A stretch of 64,000 bases of DNA from Paenibacillus artemisiicola (GCF_017652985.1 NZ_JAGGDJ010000011.1:81304-145303); one strand, 5' to 3'; counted from the first letter of the stretch, positions 8,598 to 17,236 are shown. Numbers and translations are program-made. Notes: generated from the sequence alone by a model not told the origin.

Positions 8598-10340
8598 CTA
8601 CTCCTCCAGCCCGGCTTCCATCTGCTGGCGATCCCACTGCTTCCGGTACCAGCCGCCGAAGTGCATCAGCTCTTCGTGCGTGCCTTCCTCCGCGATCCGG
8701 CCTTCGTCGAGCACGAGGATCCAGTCGGCGTGGCTGACGGCGGACAGGCGATGCGTCGCGATGAGGGTCGTCCTGCCGGCGCGTTCCTGCCGGATATGCG
8801 ACAGAATCCGGGTCTCGGTCCGCGCGTCGACGGCCGAGAGCGAGTCGTCCATGACCAGAATCTCGGCGTTCATCAGGAGCGCCCGCGCGATCGCGAGCCG
8901 CTGCTTCTGCCCGCCGGAGAGCATGACGCCGTTCTCGCCGACGATCGTGCCGAGCCCTTCCGGCATGAGCGCGACGTCCGCGGCGAAGGATGCCATGTCC
9001 ACCGCCTTGGCGATCTCCGCGTCCGAGGCGTCCGGTTTGCCGAGGGCGATATTGTCGCTAATCGTCTTGGACAACAGCAGATGCTCCTGCGGCACGTAGG
9101 CGACCCACGCTTTCACCCGGTCGATCGCGATCGCCTCGACGGGCACGCCCGAGAAGAAGAGCCGTTCCCGCTCGAGCGGATACTGCCGCAGCAGCTGCTT
9201 CAGCAGCGTGCTCTTCCCGCTGCCCGTGCGCCCGACGATGCCGAGCGTCTGCCCGCGCTCCAGCCGGAACGAGACGCCCCGCAGGCTTGGATGCTCCGCG
9301 GCCGGGTACGTGAACGAGAGCTCGCGCATCTCGATCCGCTCCGGCACCTCGACGTCGACCGGCCGCTCGGGATCGGCAAGATCCGGCTCCTGGCGGAACG
9401 ACCGCTCCACGCGGTCTGCCGAGGCGTTGCCCCGCTGCAGCACGTTGATGAATTCCCCGAACGAAATCATCGGCCAGATCAGCATCCCCAAGTAGATGTT
9501 GAACGAGACGAGCTGCCCGAGCGAGATGTCGTGGGTGAACACCAAATAAGACCCGTAGCCGATGCCGATCGAATAGCTGACGCCGACGATGAGCGAAATG
9601 ATCGGCTGAAACATCGCGTTCAGCACCGATACTTCGCGGTTGCGGTCCATGACGCCGGTCGTCACGGCGTCGAACGCGTCGAGGTCCCGGTGCTCCTGCA
9701 CGTAGGAGCGCAGGACGCGGATGCCGGAGATCGACTCCAGCGCATGGTCGTTCATCTTGCCGAACGCGTCCTGGGCGGCCAGGAAGCGCGTGCGCACCTT
9801 GCGCCCGAGGTAGCTGATCGCGACCGCCAGAAGCGGCAGCGGCACCAGCGCCGCCAGCATGAGCCGGTAGTCGATGAGCGAGATCATCGTAATGATGACG
9901 ACCGACGCGCCGACCAGCGTGTTGACCAGCGTCATGACGCCGTAGCCCGCCGTATTGCCGATGGCGAGAATGTCGTTGGTGGCGAGCGCCATCAGCTGGC
10001 CCGTGCTGTTGCGCTGGAAGAAGCTCGGCGTCATCCGCGTCAGATGCGCCATGAAGCGGCCGCGCAGCAGCTTCTCGAGCAGCACCGAATTGCCGTAGAG
10101 CGTCGTGATCCAGACGTAGACGAGCCCGTACATGAGCAGCGCGAGTCCGACCAGCAGCAGAACGGTATGGCTCAGCTCGGACGCGGTCAGCTTGCCGCGC
10201 TGGATATGGTCGATCGTGTTGCCGATCATTTTGGGCGGAATCGTCTGAAGCAGGTTCACGGTCGCCATCAAGGCGATGGCCACCGCGTAATACCCCCATC
10301 TCGTTTTGAAAAACCACTGAAGCCGCGTTACGAACGACAC
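8598..10340 (-). CDS. bmrC: ABC exporter half-transporter, degenerate-site subunit (YheI/BmrC type)
   Basis: A 580-residue half-transporter: the membrane domain starts with WFFKTRWGYYAVAIALMATV, followed by the nucleotide-binding domain. Walker A is GRTGSGKST and the signature LSGGQKQRLAIARAL, but Walker B reads ILVMDDSLSAVDA: the catalytic Glu after the Walker Asp is replaced by Asp. This is the hallmark of the BmrC (YheI) subunit of heterodimeric exporters, where one ATP site is degenerate. The start codon is GTG with GGAGG eight bases upstream. In B. subtilis bmrCD is controlled by a leader peptide and attenuation; here the leader holds a GC-rich hairpin (10404-10437) but I see no convincing leader peptide. 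Confidence 0.88.
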   Translation of the reverse strand: MSFVTRLQWFFKTRWGYYAVAIALMATVNLLQTIPPKMIGNTIDHIQRGKLTASELSHTVLLLVGLALLMYGLVYVWITTLYGNSVLLEKLLRGRFMAHLTRMTPSFFQRNSTGQLMALATNDILAIGNTAGYGVMTLVNTLVGASVVIITMISLIDYRLMLAALVPLPLLAVAISYLGRKVRTRFLAAQDAFGKMNDHALESISGIRVLRSYVQEHRDLDAFDAVTTGVMDRNREVSVLNAMFQPIISLIVGVSYSIGIGYGSYLVFTHDISLGQLVSFNIYLGMLIWPMISFGEFINVLQRGNASADRVERSFRQEPDLADPERPVDVEVPERIEMRELSFTYPAAEHPSLRGVSFRLERGQTLGIVGRTGSGKSTLLKQLLRQYPLERERLFFSGVPVEAIAIDRVKAWVAYVPQEHLLLSKTISDNIALGKPDASDAEIAKAVDMASFAADVALMPEGLGTIVGENGVMLSGGQKQRLAIARALLMNAEILVMDDSLSAVDARTETRILSHIRQERAGRTTLIATHRLSAVSHADWILVLDEGRIAEEGTHEELMHFGGWYRKQWDRQQMEAGLEE

Positions 10341-10403
10341 GCCGTATTCCTCCGTTTCGATTCGAGTGCGGGAACGGTTCTGCGAAGCGGTCCCCGTCGC
10401 TCC

Positions 10404-10437
10404 GCGCCGTCTCCCCCGCCTTGGCGGGAACCGGCGC
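10404..10437 (-). other. GC-rich stem-loop in leader of the ABC exporter operon
   Basis: Two nested perfect stems (10404-10409 with 10432-10437, and 10415-10420 with 10423-10428) lie ~65 bases before the GTG start of the first exporter gene. There is no T-run behind it on the minus strand, so it is not an ordinary terminator. The upstream stretch 10436-10516 consists of repeated CTTGCCTTCCTT-like blocks (purine-rich on the transcript). Confidence 0.4.
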
Positions 10438-10513
10438 CTTCCTTGCTTGCCCTTATCCGGCTTCGACCCCCTGCGTTGCTTTGTCTTGCCTTCCTTGCTT
10501 TACTTTGCCTTCC

Positions 10514-10837
10514 TTACTCTTGGGGCTCCGGCGCGTCCGGCACGTGCCGGTACTCGTCCAAATCGATGACGCCCGCCGGATTGACGTACACGCCCTCCTC
10601 TTCCAGCAGCGCGCGCTGGAGGAACCGGCCCTCGTCGCCGATGGCGATCTCGCCCTTCGCGTTGATGACCCGGTGCCACGGCAAGCCGTGCTTGCCGCTC
10701 ATGGAATGAAGGATGCGCACGACCTGCCTCGCGGCCCGGGGGCTGCCCGCCCGTTCGGCGATGCCGCCGTAGGTCATGACGCGCCCAGCCGGGATGCTCG
10801 AAATGATCTTCAATACGTCTGCCGTAAAAGGCGTCAT
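10514..10837 (-). CDS. atl: Alkyltransferase-like protein (ATL), MGMT family without the reactive Cys
   Basis: A 107-residue protein equal to the DNA-binding half of O6-methylguanine-DNA methyltransferase: AGRVMTYGGIAERAG, then the recognition helix AARQVVRILH and GLPWHRVINAKGEIA. The methyl-accepting Cys of PCHRV is replaced by Trp (PWHRV), which defines ATL proteins. These bind O6-alkylguanine lesions tightly, flip the base and hand the lesion to nucleotide excision repair instead of repairing it. The start at 10837 (MTPFTADVL) gives the normal family length; an upstream in-frame ATG (10909) would add 24 residues unlike the family. Terminator not seen. Confidence 0.87.
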   Translation of the reverse strand: MTPFTADVLKIISSIPAGRVMTYGGIAERAGSPRAARQVVRILHSMSGKHGLPWHRVINAKGEIAIGDEGRFLQRALLEEEGVYVNPAGVIDLDEYRHVPDAPEPQE

Positions 10838-11147
10838 GCTCGCGCCCGTCCTTTCGTGCCGCGGCCCCCAACGTCCTCCCGCTTGATCGCGCGGGTGCTG
10901 GCCGTTCATGAGGCGAAATTCCAGATTTCTACCTATTATAGCCTAACCTTTCGGTTTACGCCGCATTTTATGCGAAAATATGTTCGCAAAAATTTTCGTC
11001 TGTTCGCTTGCGCTCCGTCCCCGCCGGCGTTCTCGGCGTCCCGCGGGCAGGCGCGCCGCCGCATGCCGTCTCGCCGTCCTCCCCTTTAGGGTTTAGGCGC
11101 CTTTTGTGGTAAAATAACGCTATCCGGAAGTAAGGAGTGTTTGTACT
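10838..11147. other. Intergenic region, promoter area of the divergent ATL and aminopeptidase genes
   Basis: A 310-base gap between divergent genes. A short palindromic stretch around 10960-10980 and the sequence GGTAAAATAAC about 40 bases before the aminopeptidase start could be promoter parts, but no complete promoter is certain. No gene is seen. Confidence 0.4.
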
Positions 11148-12383
11148 ATGATCAATGATTTCGAAGCCAAACTCGAGCGCTACGCGGCTCTCGCCGTGGA
11201 GGTCGGCGTGAACGTCCGGCCAGGCCAGACGCTCGTCGTCACCGCCGGCATCACGTCCGCGCCTTTCGTGCGGAAGGTCGTGAAGAAGGCATACGAAGCC
11301 GGCGCCAAAAACGTCCACGTCGAGTGGAGCGACGACGTCGTGACGCGCACGAAATACGAGCTTGCCCCGGACGAGGCGTTCCGGGAGTATCCGCAATGGC
11401 GCGCCAAAGGCTGGGAAGACATGGCCGAAGACAACGCGGCGTTCCTCAGCATCGTCGCGGCCAACCCCGACCTGCTGAAGGGCATCCCGGCGGAGCGGAT
11501 CGCCAATGCCAACAAGGCGGCGGGCATCGCGCTGAAGACGTGGCGTACATACACGATGTCGGACAAGGTCAGCTGGTCGATCGTCGCCGTGCCGTCCGCG
11601 GACTGGGCCGCGAAAGTGTTCCCGGACGTCGCGCCGGAAGCGCAGCAGGACGCGCTCTGGGACGCGATCTTCGCCGCGACGCGCATCAACGAGCCCGATC
11701 CGGTGGCCGCGTGGAAGACGCACATCGACGTGCTCGACCGGAAGGCGTCCATCCTGAACGAGAAGAAATATTTCGCGCTCCGCTACACCGGTCCGGGCAC
11801 GGATCTGACGCTGGAGCTGCCGCAAGGCCATATCTGGATCAGCGCCGGCAGCGAGAACGCGAAGGGCGATATCTTCGTCGCCAACATGCCGACGGAGGAA
11901 GTGTTCACCGCCCCGCTCCGCGGCGGCGCGAACGGCACCGTCACCAGCACGAAGCCGCTCAGCTACGGCGGCAACCTGATCAAGGACTTCGTGCTGACGT
12001 TCAAGGACGGCAAAGTGGTCGACATTCAGGCCGAAGAAGGCCTTGAAGTGCTGCAAAACCTGATCGGCACCGACGAAGGCGCCGCGTTCCTCGGCGAAGT
12101 CGCGCTCGTGCCGCACCGCTCGCCGATCTCGGACACGAACCTCATCTTCTACAACACGCTGTTCGACGAGAACGCCTCCTGCCACCTCGCCATCGGCAAG
12201 GCGTACGCCTTCTGCGTCGAGGGCGGCAAAGCCATGAACGAAGAGCAGCAAATCGCCGCGGGCCTCAACTCGAGCCTCGTGCACGTCGATTTCATGATCG
12301 GCTCCGCCGAGCTCGACATCGACGGCATCCGCGCCGACGGCACGGCCGAGCCGCTGTTCCGCGGCGGCAACTGGGCGATCTGA
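11148..12383 (+). CDS. M29-family metallo-aminopeptidase (AmpS/PepS type)
   Basis: A 411-residue aminopeptidase of the thermophilic M29 family. It has the typical N-terminus (FEAKLERYAALAVEVGVNV), the metal-ligand region around NMPTEEVFTAPLRGGANG, the segment LVPHRSPISDTNLIFYNTLF with ENASCHLAIG, and near the C-terminus the His-x-Asp ligand pair in SLVHVDFMIGS. These dimetal enzymes remove N-terminal residues from peptides in the cytoplasm. Length matches the family. TAAGGAGTG stands before the ATG. It is a single gene ended by the strong hairpin at 12402-12440. Confidence 0.93.
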   Translation: MINDFEAKLERYAALAVEVGVNVRPGQTLVVTAGITSAPFVRKVVKKAYEAGAKNVHVEWSDDVVTRTKYELAPDEAFREYPQWRAKGWEDMAEDNAAFLSIVAANPDLLKGIPAERIANANKAAGIALKTWRTYTMSDKVSWSIVAVPSADWAAKVFPDVAPEAQQDALWDAIFAATRINEPDPVAAWKTHIDVLDRKASILNEKKYFALRYTGPGTDLTLELPQGHIWISAGSENAKGDIFVANMPTEEVFTAPLRGGANGTVTSTKPLSYGGNLIKDFVLTFKDGKVVDIQAEEGLEVLQNLIGTDEGAAFLGEVALVPHRSPISDTNLIFYNTLFDENASCHLAIGKAYAFCVEGGKAMNEEQQIAAGLNSSLVHVDFMIGSAELDIDGIRADGTAEPLFRGGNWAI

Positions 12384-12401
12384 TCCGCGAACGCGATAAA
12401 G

Positions 12402-12440
12402 AACGGCCGTACGGGGACGAATCCCCGTACGGCCGTTTTT
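12402..12440. terminator. Intrinsic terminator after the aminopeptidase gene
   Basis: A 16-bp perfect stem (12402-12417 with 12422-12437), tetraloop-sized loop and a T-run on the plus strand. On the minus strand the tail is TTCTTT, so it may also end the P450 transcript. Confidence 0.92.
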
Positions 12441-12492
12441 AGTTGACGCTAGGACGGTTCGGCCGGGCGCGATCAGCCGCGGACAAAAGCCC

Positions 12493-13743
12493 TCAAAGAT
12501 ACAGCGGCATCGTCTCCAAGCCCCGGAACAGCAGGCTCTGGCGCCAATTCGGCTCGCCGTCCGCGAGGCGCATACGCGGATAGCGCGACAGCAGCGCGGA
12601 CAGCGCGAGCTCGCCTTCCATGCGCGCGAGCGGCGCGCCCAGGCAGAAATGCGGACCGGACGCGAACGCCAAATGACGGTTCGGCGAACGTTCGATATCG
12701 AAGACGTTCGGACGCTCGAACTGCGCGGGATCGCGATTGGCCGCGCCGAGGATGACGTTCGCGGACTGACCTTGGCGGATTGTCCGTCCGCCGATCTCGT
12801 AATCGGCGGACGCGATGCGCGACGTCATCCGCACGGGGCTTTCGAAGCGCAGCGCCTCTTCGACGGCGGAGGCGGCCAATTCCGGACGCGCGAGCAGGAG
12901 GGCAAGCTGATCGGGATGCCGGAGCAGGCAGTAGACGCTGTTGCCGATCAGATTGACGGTCGTCTCGTGGCCGGCGACGAGCATCAGCACGCAGGTCGCG
13001 ACGAGCTCCTGCTCCGTCAGCCGCTCCCCCTGCTCGTGCGCCGCGATCAGCTCGCTAATCATATCCTCGCGCGGAGCGGTCTTGCGTTCCGCGATCAGAT
13101 CGCGGAAGTAGGCGGAGATCTCCTCCGCGGCTTGCTTCGCTTGCAGCGCGAACCCCGCCGGCCGGTCGCCGCCCTCGAGCACGCCAGCGAAGACATGCGA
13201 CCACGCTTTGAACAGCTCGCGGTCCTCCGGCGGCACGCCGAGCAGCTCGGCGATGACGATGACCGGCAGCGGGAACGCGAACGACGCGATCAGGTCGGGA
13301 CGGGACGCTTCGGCCATTTCGTCGGCCAGATACTCCGCGATTCCGCGGACCTTGGGCTCGAGCCGGTCCATCGCGCGCGGCAGGAACGCGTGGCTGACCA
13401 GCCTTCTCAGCCGCGTATGCGCCGGCGGATCGCGGAACAGCATCCAATTGTCCAGCAGCTCGCCGACCGGCTTCCATTCCTCGGAAGGCGGCGGCAGCTC
13501 CTGCCGCTGCGGCTCCGGCAGCGCGTTGCGTGATTCGCGGACGAATACCGGGTCCTTCAAGATCCGGTTCACGTCCTCGTACCGGGACGCGACCCAGTAC
13601 CCGGCGTCCGCGACGCCGGACAGCGGCTCGCTTTCCAGCAGATAGGCATAGAATTCGTTCGGACTGCCGTGCAATCGGGGCGAATACGTTCGGAACCACG
13701 CTTCAATGTCGGATGTTGCGAAGGCTGCCGGCAACTCTTGCAT
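12493..13743 (-). CDS. Cytochrome P450
   Basis: A 416-residue soluble bacterial P450. The oxygen-activation I-helix motif is VAGHETTVNL, the ExxR motif is in VEEALRFESPVRM, and the haem-binding loop is ASGPHFCLGAPLARME with Cys as the axial ligand. It belongs to the large CYP107/CYP109-like class of three-component P450s; no ferredoxin or reductase gene is adjacent, so the redox partner must be encoded elsewhere. I prefer ATG at 13743; an upstream GTG at 13752 is too close to the GAGGAG ribosome binding site. It is the second gene of a unit led by the TetR regulator, 34 nt away, which suggests induction by a small hydrophobic molecule. Confidence 0.92.
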   Translation of the reverse strand: MQELPAAFATSDIEAWFRTYSPRLHGSPNEFYAYLLESEPLSGVADAGYWVASRYEDVNRILKDPVFVRESRNALPEPQRQELPPPSEEWKPVGELLDNWMLFRDPPAHTRLRRLVSHAFLPRAMDRLEPKVRGIAEYLADEMAEASRPDLIASFAFPLPVIVIAELLGVPPEDRELFKAWSHVFAGVLEGGDRPAGFALQAKQAAEEISAYFRDLIAERKTAPREDMISELIAAHEQGERLTEQELVATCVLMLVAGHETTVNLIGNSVYCLLRHPDQLALLLARPELAASAVEEALRFESPVRMTSRIASADYEIGGRTIRQGQSANVILGAANRDPAQFERPNVFDIERSPNRHLAFASGPHFCLGAPLARMEGELALSALLSRYPRMRLADGEPNWRQSLLFRGLETMPLYL

Positions 13744-13777
13744 CGCGATCACGTCTCCTCGGTTATGGAATGATGTC

Positions 13778-14344
13778 TCAAGCCAACCCTTCCTGCGCTT
13801 TTAACGCCTCGTACATCTCCTCGATCATCTTCGTCGCTTCCTCGACGTCGAGTTCCAGCGCTCCTGCGTTGATCATCGCGCCCATGCCGACCCAGAACAT
13901 CGCCAGCTTCAAAAACAGGCGCCGCAAGCGGCGTTCCTCCATGTCGCCGAACCGGTCGTCGAGCTGCAGGAACGCCGCTCGCATGGCCTCGTAGAGCTTG
14001 TTGTTGTCGTACGACCCGTACTCGGAAAGGAAGATCGCCCGGAACAGCCGCTTCTCGTTCTTCGCGAACAGCAGGCAGCCGATCGCCATGTTCATGACGG
14101 GCTCGTTGTCCGCGTTCTCGTACGTCTCGATGCGGGCCAGCGCGAACCGGACCGCCCGGCCGAACACGTCTTCCTTGACGGCCTCCATGCTGCCGTACAC
14201 GCTGTAGATCGGCTGCGTCGAACAATTCAGCCGCCGCGCGACCCGGCGCGTCGTCAGCCCTTCGAACCCTTCCTCCCGCACGAGGTCGAAGGCCGCGTTC
14301 AGGACGCTTTCCTTCGTGATTTCCGCTTTTGGGGGCATCGGCAT
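13778..14344 (-). CDS. TetR-family transcriptional regulator
   Basis: A 188-residue regulator. The N-terminal helix-turn-helix is typical: ITKESVLNAAFDLVREEGFE, then TTRRVARRLNCSTQPIYSVYGS. The rest is an all-helical ligand-binding domain without recognised signature. Start could be ATG 14344 or the in-frame ATG at 14338. It is immediately upstream of the P450 gene and probably represses both; the 22-bp near-perfect palindrome at 14413-14434 upstream is a good operator candidate. Confidence 0.9.
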   Translation of the reverse strand: MPMPPKAEITKESVLNAAFDLVREEGFEGLTTRRVARRLNCSTQPIYSVYGSMEAVKEDVFGRAVRFALARIETYENADNEPVMNMAIGCLLFAKNEKRLFRAIFLSEYGSYDNNKLYEAMRAAFLQLDDRFGDMEERRLRRLFLKLAMFWVGMGAMINAGALELDVEEATKMIEEMYEALKAQEGLA

Positions 14345-14412
14345 CTCTCCGCGTCGTTAATTACGTTGATCGTTAGAATCGTGAACGGCAATCGTTAAAC
14401 GCATGAATAATG

Positions 14413-14434
14413 ACATCCGTTATATAACGTATGT
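14413..14434. promoter_or_regulatory. Palindromic operator candidate for the TetR regulator
   Basis: A 22-bp dyad, ACAT-C-CGTTATATAACG-T-ATGT, with a perfect 12-bp core at 14418-14429, lies ~70 bases upstream of the TetR gene. Its size and position fit a TetR-family operator; binding is inferred. Confidence 0.6.
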
Positions 14435-14500
14435 TATATGGATATTTTTGTCATGTCAATGACGAATTTCGGCGATCCTCCGGCGGGTTCCGCGCGCAAC

Positions 14501-14546
14501 AAAAAAAGCCGCGACGCGAAGGACCGACGGTCCCCCATGCGCGGCT
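14501..14546 (-). terminator. Intrinsic terminator of the amino-acid ABC operon
   Basis: On the minus strand a long GC-rich stem (AGCCGCG with CGCGGCT, plus an inner GGACCG/CGGTCC arm) is followed directly by TTTTTTG. It lies ~20 bases behind the stop of the ATPase gene. Confidence 0.85.
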
Positions 14547-14565
14547 GGCTTCATTCGTTTGCACC

Positions 14566-15309
14566 TCACAACACCTTGGACAAAAACGCCTTCGTCCGTT
14601 CCTCCCGCGGCCGCTCGAACAGCGCCTCCGGCGGGCCCTCCTCGACGACGCGGCCCTGCTCCATGAACAGCACCCGGTCGCCGACCTCGCGGGCGAAGCC
14701 CATCTCGTGCGTCACGACGACCATCGTCATGCCCTCCTTCGCGAGCTGCTTCATGACGCCGAGCACCTCGCCCACCATCTCGGGATCGAGCGCCGAGGTC
14801 GGCTCGTCGAAGAGCAGGATCTTCGGCTCCATCGCGAGCGCCCGGGCGATCGCGACGCGCTGCGCCTGGCCGCCGGAGAGCGAGGCCGGATACGCGTCCG
14901 CCTTGTGCTCCAGCCCGACCTTGCGCAGCAGCCCGAGCGCCTTCTCCCGCGCCTTCGCGGCCGTCCATTTGCGAATCTTCATCGGCCCGAGCGTCAGGTT
15001 GTCCAGCACCTTCAGATGCGGGAACAGGTTGAACTGCTGGAACACCATGCCGAGCTCCGCCCGCACCGCGACGATGTCCGTGCCCTTGGCGAGCAGCGGC
15101 GTGCCGTCGACGACGATCTCTCCGCCGGTCGGCTGCTCCAGCAGATTGAGGCAGCGAAGGAACGTCGACTTGCCCGAGCCGGACGGCCCGATCACGACGA
15201 GCACCTCCGACGGCGCCACGTCGACCGTGACCCCCTTCAGCACCTCGTGCTTGCCGAACGCCTTGGACAACGCCTTCACTTGAATAATCGGCTTCGCCGC
15301 CATCGTCAT
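14566..15309 (-). CDS. Polar amino-acid ABC transporter, ATP-binding subunit (GlnQ type)
   Basis: A 247-residue ATPase: Walker [17 protein letters not shown]-loop [12 protein letters not shown], signature [17 protein letters not shown], Walker [17 protein letters not shown], switch [10 protein letters not shown]. This set of motifs is specific for the polar amino-acid uptake family (GlnQ, HisP, TcyC). The start at 15309 is chosen because its ATG overlaps the permease stop (ATGA), giving translational coupling. It powers import with the permease at 15306-15956 and the lipoprotein at 16041-16883. Confidence 0.95.
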   Translation of the reverse strand: MTMAAKPIIQVKALSKAFGKHEVLKGVTVDVAPSEVLVVIGPSGSGKSTFLRCLNLLEQPTGGEIVVDGTPLLAKGTDIVAVRAELGMVFQQFNLFPHLKVLDNLTLGPMKIRKWTAAKAREKALGLLRKVGLEHKADAYPASLSGGQAQRVAIARALAMEPKILLFDEPTSALDPEMVGEVLGVMKQLAKEGMTMVVVTHEMGFAREVGDRVLFMEQGRVVEEGPPEALFERPREERTKAFLSKVL

Positions 15310-15956
15310 TGCACCCGCCTTTCGATCCATACCAACAGCTTGTTGAGCGTATACGTCAGCACGAAATACACGAGCGCCGCCGTCAGGTACGGCTCCCAGA
15401 CGCGGATGTACTGCGCCTTCATCGCGTTGCTCCAGTACATGATCTCGGGCACCGTGATGAACGTCAGCAGCGACGAATCCTTCAGCAGCACGATGAATTC
15501 GTTGCCGAAGGCCGGGATCATGCGCTTGACCGCCTGCGGCAGCACGACGAAGCGCATCGCCTGCCAATGCGTCATGCCGATGGATAAGGCGGCCTCCGTC
15601 TGCCCCTTATCGATCGACTGGATCCCGGCCCGGTAGATCTCCGCCGTGTACGCCGCCGCGTTGAGCGACAGCGCGACGACCGCCGCGGCGACCGAGTTCG
15701 TCTTGCCGTAGACGAGCGGCACGAACGCGAAGTGCACGATGAAGATCTGCACGAGCAGCGGCGTCCCGCGGAAGAAGTTGATGTACGCCTGCATCGGCCA
15801 GCGGAGAGCCCGGAACCGCGACATTTTGCCGAGGCCGACGCCCAGGCCGAGCATCGAGCCTAAGATGATCGACGCGAACGAAATGCAGATGGTGTATAAC
15901 GTCCCCCGCATGATCAGGGGGAAGTAATCTTCGATGATATCGAATCTGAAATCCAT
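15306..15956 (-). CDS. Polar amino-acid ABC transporter, permease subunit
   Basis: A 216-residue HisM/GlnP-type membrane protein. It begins with a first membrane helix ([19 protein letters not shown]), has [14 protein letters not shown] and the EAA loop [20 protein letters not shown], which docks on the ATPase, and ends with [18 protein letters not shown]. One permease gene suggests a homodimer. It overlaps the ATPase gene by four bases and is separated from the binding-protein gene by an internal terminator at 15992-16027. Confidence 0.94.
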   Translation of the reverse strand: MDFRFDIIEDYFPLIMRGTLYTICISFASIILGSMLGLGVGLGKMSRFRALRWPMQAYINFFRGTPLLVQIFIVHFAFVPLVYGKTNSVAAAVVALSLNAAAYTAEIYRAGIQSIDKGQTEAALSIGMTHWQAMRFVVLPQAVKRMIPAFGNEFIVLLKDSSLLTFITVPEIMYWSNAMKAQYIRVWEPYLTAALVYFVLTYTLNKLLVWIERRVQ

Positions 15957-15991
15957 GCCGATTCGCCCTTTCTCCTGCTTGGTGACGAGAC

Positions 15992-16027
15992 AAAAAGAGC
16001 ATGCGCAACGTTCGATTACGCATGCTC
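15992..16027 (-). terminator. Intra-operon terminator between binding protein and permease
   Basis: On the minus strand GAGCATGCG (16019-16027) pairs perfectly with CGCATGCTC (15997-16005), followed by TTTTT. It sits ten or so bases behind the binding-protein stop and before the permease start. Such a partial terminator commonly gives more binding protein than membrane subunits. Confidence 0.82.
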
Positions 16028-16040
16028 CGCTATCCGTCCC

Positions 16041-16883
16041 TTATTTCGTTTCCAGCAAATGCGCCGTGTCCGGCTCCTCGTCGAACCATTTCTTGTAGAG
16101 GTCCGCGTACGTGCCGTTCTCGATGACCGTCTTGATCGCCGGATCCAGCTTGGCCTTCAGCCCGCTTCCTTTCGGATACGCGATGCCGTAATACTCCGGC
16201 GTGAAGTCCGTGGTGTCCTGCACTTCTTTGTATTTCTTGTCCGGATTGGTCTTGATGTAGTCCCGCACGATCGCGATGTCCGCCACGACGGCGTCCGCCC
16301 CGCCTTGATCCATCTCCAGCAGCGCCACCGCGTTGCTGTCGAAGCGCTTCAGGTCGGTGTTGCCCTCGCCCATGATCTTGGTCATCAGCGTATCGGCGGT
16401 CGTCCCGCTCTGCACGGCGACCTTCTTGCCCTCCAGGTCCTTGGCGCTCTTGATGTCGCTGTCTTCCTTCACCATGATCACGTTCACGGATTCGAAGTAC
16501 GGCATGGAGAAGTCATACGTCTGCGCGCGCTCGTCCGTGATCGAAATGCTGGACACCCCGGCTTGATATTCGGTGCCCTGCTTTACGCTCTCGAGCATCG
16601 CGTCCCAGCCGACGTTGCTCACCTTGTGCTTCAGCCCGGCTTCCTTCATGACGGCCGCGATGAAATCGATGTCGAAGCCTTTGAGCTCGTCCTTGTCCAT
16701 ATACTCCATGGGGCGGTAACTGGCGTCGCTGGCGAATTGGTACGTCGTCTCGTCCCCGCCGCCGGACGCGCTGCTGCCGTTGTCCGCTGCGTTATTAGAG
16801 GTCGTTTCGGTTTTCGCCCCGCAGCCCGACAGCAATGCGGCGGTTATTAACGTAATAATACCTAACGCAATTCGTTTCTTCAT
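16041..16883 (-). CDS. Polar amino-acid ABC transporter, substrate-binding lipoprotein
   Basis: A 280-residue lipoprotein. MKKRIALGIITLITAALLSG is the signal peptide and LSGC the lipobox, followed by an Asn/Ser-rich linker. The mature part is a type-II periplasmic-binding fold of the SBP_bac_3 family (YQFASDASYRPMEYMDKDEL, then GFDIDFIAAVMKEAG and GVSSISITDERAQTYDFSMP). Start at 16883 is fixed by the GAGGGGG ribosome binding site; an upstream in-frame ATG would put residues before the signal peptide. First gene of the operon, read from the promoter at 16919-16948. Which amino acid it binds cannot be told. Confidence 0.94.
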   Translation of the reverse strand: MKKRIALGIITLITAALLSGCGAKTETTSNNAADNGSSASGGGDETTYQFASDASYRPMEYMDKDELKGFDIDFIAAVMKEAGLKHKVSNVGWDAMLESVKQGTEYQAGVSSISITDERAQTYDFSMPYFESVNVIMVKEDSDIKSAKDLEGKKVAVQSGTTADTLMTKIMGEGNTDLKRFDSNAVALLEMDQGGADAVVADIAIVRDYIKTNPDKKYKEVQDTTDFTPEYYGIAYPKGSGLKAKLDPAIKTVIENGTYADLYKKWFDEEPDTAHLLETK

Positions 16884-16918
16884 GGTGGTTCCCCCTCGAT
16901 CATTCGGATTCTGATACG

Positions 16919-16948
16919 ATTCTACCAAGGATGCTAGTAGAATTTCAA
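16919..16948 (-). promoter_or_regulatory. SigA-type promoter of the amino-acid ABC operon
   Basis: On the minus strand TTGAAA (16943-16948), an 18-base spacer and TAGAAT (16919-16924), about 35 bases before the binding-protein start. The AT-rich stretch directly upstream could act as an UP element or a regulator site. Confidence 0.65.
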
Positions 16949-17113
16949 TTTAATTTTTTAAATTTTGTTAGTAAACCTAACATAGTTACCGGGATCTTCC
17001 GGATTTCGGCACGCCAGGTCCGGCTCCTTGCACCGTTAATCCACGGCCGTCGCGCCGTCGTATGCTCCTTTCCGTCCGCGCCGGGCACCCTGCGCCGCAC
17101 GGCGAACGCAAAG

Positions 17114-17142
17114 AAGGTACGTCCGCAACCGGAACGTACCTA
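17114..17142 (-). terminator. Probable terminator of the kdpD-like gene
   Basis: TAGGTACGT pairs with ACGTACCTT around a GC-rich loop, followed on the minus strand by TTCTTTG. It lies ~95 bases behind the stop. The T-run is interrupted, so confidence is moderate. Confidence 0.5.
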
Positions 17143-17236
17143 CGAATGTATGAACGTTAACGTCTAAATGAATGCGATAGCAATCGGCGCCGGAACCCTG
17201 CCGGACCGGCCTTTACCGGTTACGGACGCCTATTCC

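Larger units (their letters stand above)
16884..17236. other. Intergenic region with promoter and kdpD-like gene terminator
   Basis: 353 bases without a gene. It holds the operon promoter (16919-16948) embedded in an AT-rich stretch (16940-16990) that is unlike the GC-rich surroundings, and a hairpin at 17114-17142 that probably ends the kdpD-like transcript. A translatable frame starting at 17168 is the antisense shadow of the kdpD-like gene. Confidence 0.6.

Noticed and set aside
8661..10709. A 682-codon plus-strand frame over the ABC exporter gene
   Set aside because: Its His/Arg/Asp/Leu-rich composition is typical of antisense frames and the minus-strand gene has all ABC motifs.
10968..12284. 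A 438-codon minus-strand frame over the aminopeptidase
   Set aside because: Antisense to a clear M29 aminopeptidase.
16920..17000. T-box or SAM riboswitch before the amino-acid transporter
   Set aside because: The AT-rich stretch has no T-box (TGGNACC-type) or S-box consensus; only a promoter could be supported.
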